Assembly: GCA_002314935.1 (NCBI GenBank) | Contig: DCHW01000007.1 | Location: forward strand, 1-22,805 | DNA length: 22,805 nt | Direction of reading: 5' to 3' | From: Clostridiales bacterium UBA1742 | GTDB lineage: Bacteria > Bacillota > Clostridia > TANB77 > CAG-508 | Part shown: piece after piece, positions 22,705 through 22,805 of the stretch | Layout of the letters: every line of letters starts with the position of its first letter | Position numbering within the stretch: position 1 is the first letter of the stretch | The notes under the pieces: generated by a model | The model's database searches: none | Told to the model about the DNA's origin: nothing | The model's input: the letters and a program-made list of their open reading frames with translations, nothing else | Program-made: the position numbers and the translations under genes

Positions 22705-22734
22705 TTGACATGGTACAACAATCTGTGCTAAAAT
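22705..22734 (+). promoter_or_regulatory. Strong promoter, probably of an rRNA operon
   Basis: TTGACA at 22705-22710, an 18-bp spacer and TAAAAT at 22729-22734 with upstream TG. What follows looks like an rRNA leader: a hairpin (CGTTC 22743-22747 with GAACG 22755-22759), then AGCACATTGAAAA at 22771-22783 resembling a Gram-positive boxA, then AACAACAAATCC. Confidence 0.75.
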
Positions 22735-22798
22735 AATTCTTGCGTTCGACAAAAGAACGTTAAACAAAAAAGCACATTGAAAAAAATAAACAACAAAT

Positions 22799-22805
22799 CC
22801 TTTGA
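22799..22805 (+). rRNA. Probable first bases of 16S rRNA (partial, runs off the window)
   Basis: The window ends in CCTTTGA, which fits the usual 5' end of 16S rRNA, where TTTGAGAGTTTGATCC would follow. The promoter and boxA-like leader upstream support this, but only a few bases are inside the window. Confidence 0.45.

Noticed and set aside
1..22805. CRISPR array or insertion-sequence ends
   Set aside because: No regularly spaced repeats and no transposase or terminal inverted repeat pair were seen.

Overview
The window is a strongly AT-rich chromosomal stretch from a low-GC, Gram-positive, spore-forming Clostridia-like bacterium. Evidence for this: a pro-sigma-K gene, a threonine T-box in front of thrS, good SD sites (AGGAGG) throughout, TTGACA/TATAAT promoters, a 3-Cys cytidine deaminase, and arginine encoded almost only by AGA. 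The right edge runs into the promoter and leader of an rRNA operon, and the last few bases are probably the first bases of 16S rRNA.

Layout. 1-3.7 kb: purine nucleoside phosphorylase, a convergent small alpha/beta hydrolase, an unrecognised protein with a possible transglutaminase/papain-like Cys-His core, and cytidine deaminase (nucleoside salvage). 3.7-10.2 kb: sigK read in three frames, glucose-6-phosphate isomerase, T-box plus threonyl-tRNA synthetase, and a 746-aa coiled-coil protein with a TTG start. 10.29 kb: tRNA-Leu(CAA). 10.5-16.9 kb: an integrative mobilizable element with a large serine recombinase, an oriT-like region of inverted repeats, a MobV-type relaxase and small cargo genes, including a leucine-rich-repeat-variant (LRV) protein. 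Three cargo genes share one promoter sequence, and two of them also share a 116-nt structured leader. 17.0-20.3 kb: a cluster of HAD-type deoxyribonucleotidase, unknown protein, MOP/MATE-like membrane protein, histidine phosphatase and SemiSWEET. 20.3-22.6 kb: DUF1653 protein, pyridoxal/pyridoxamine kinase, and a YegS/DgkB lipid kinase split by a frameshift.

Main discovery candidate: three apparent frameshifts occur in otherwise well-conserved host genes (two in sigK, one in the lipid kinase). Each lies exactly at an in-frame CGG codon, each is +1, and each is repaired by skipping the C and reading the next triplet GGN as glycine. I checked every CGG triplet in the window. These three are the only in-frame CGG codons in the host-type genes; the only others in annotated genes are two in cargo genes of the mobile element, where CGG appears to be read as Arg. 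This suggests that CGG is an unassigned or tRNA-starved codon in this lineage and acts as a +1 frameshift site (or that CGGN is read as a four-base glycine codon). The sequence alone cannot exclude sequencing error or pseudogenisation, but the sites do not look like homopolymer errors and the same triplet recurs each time.
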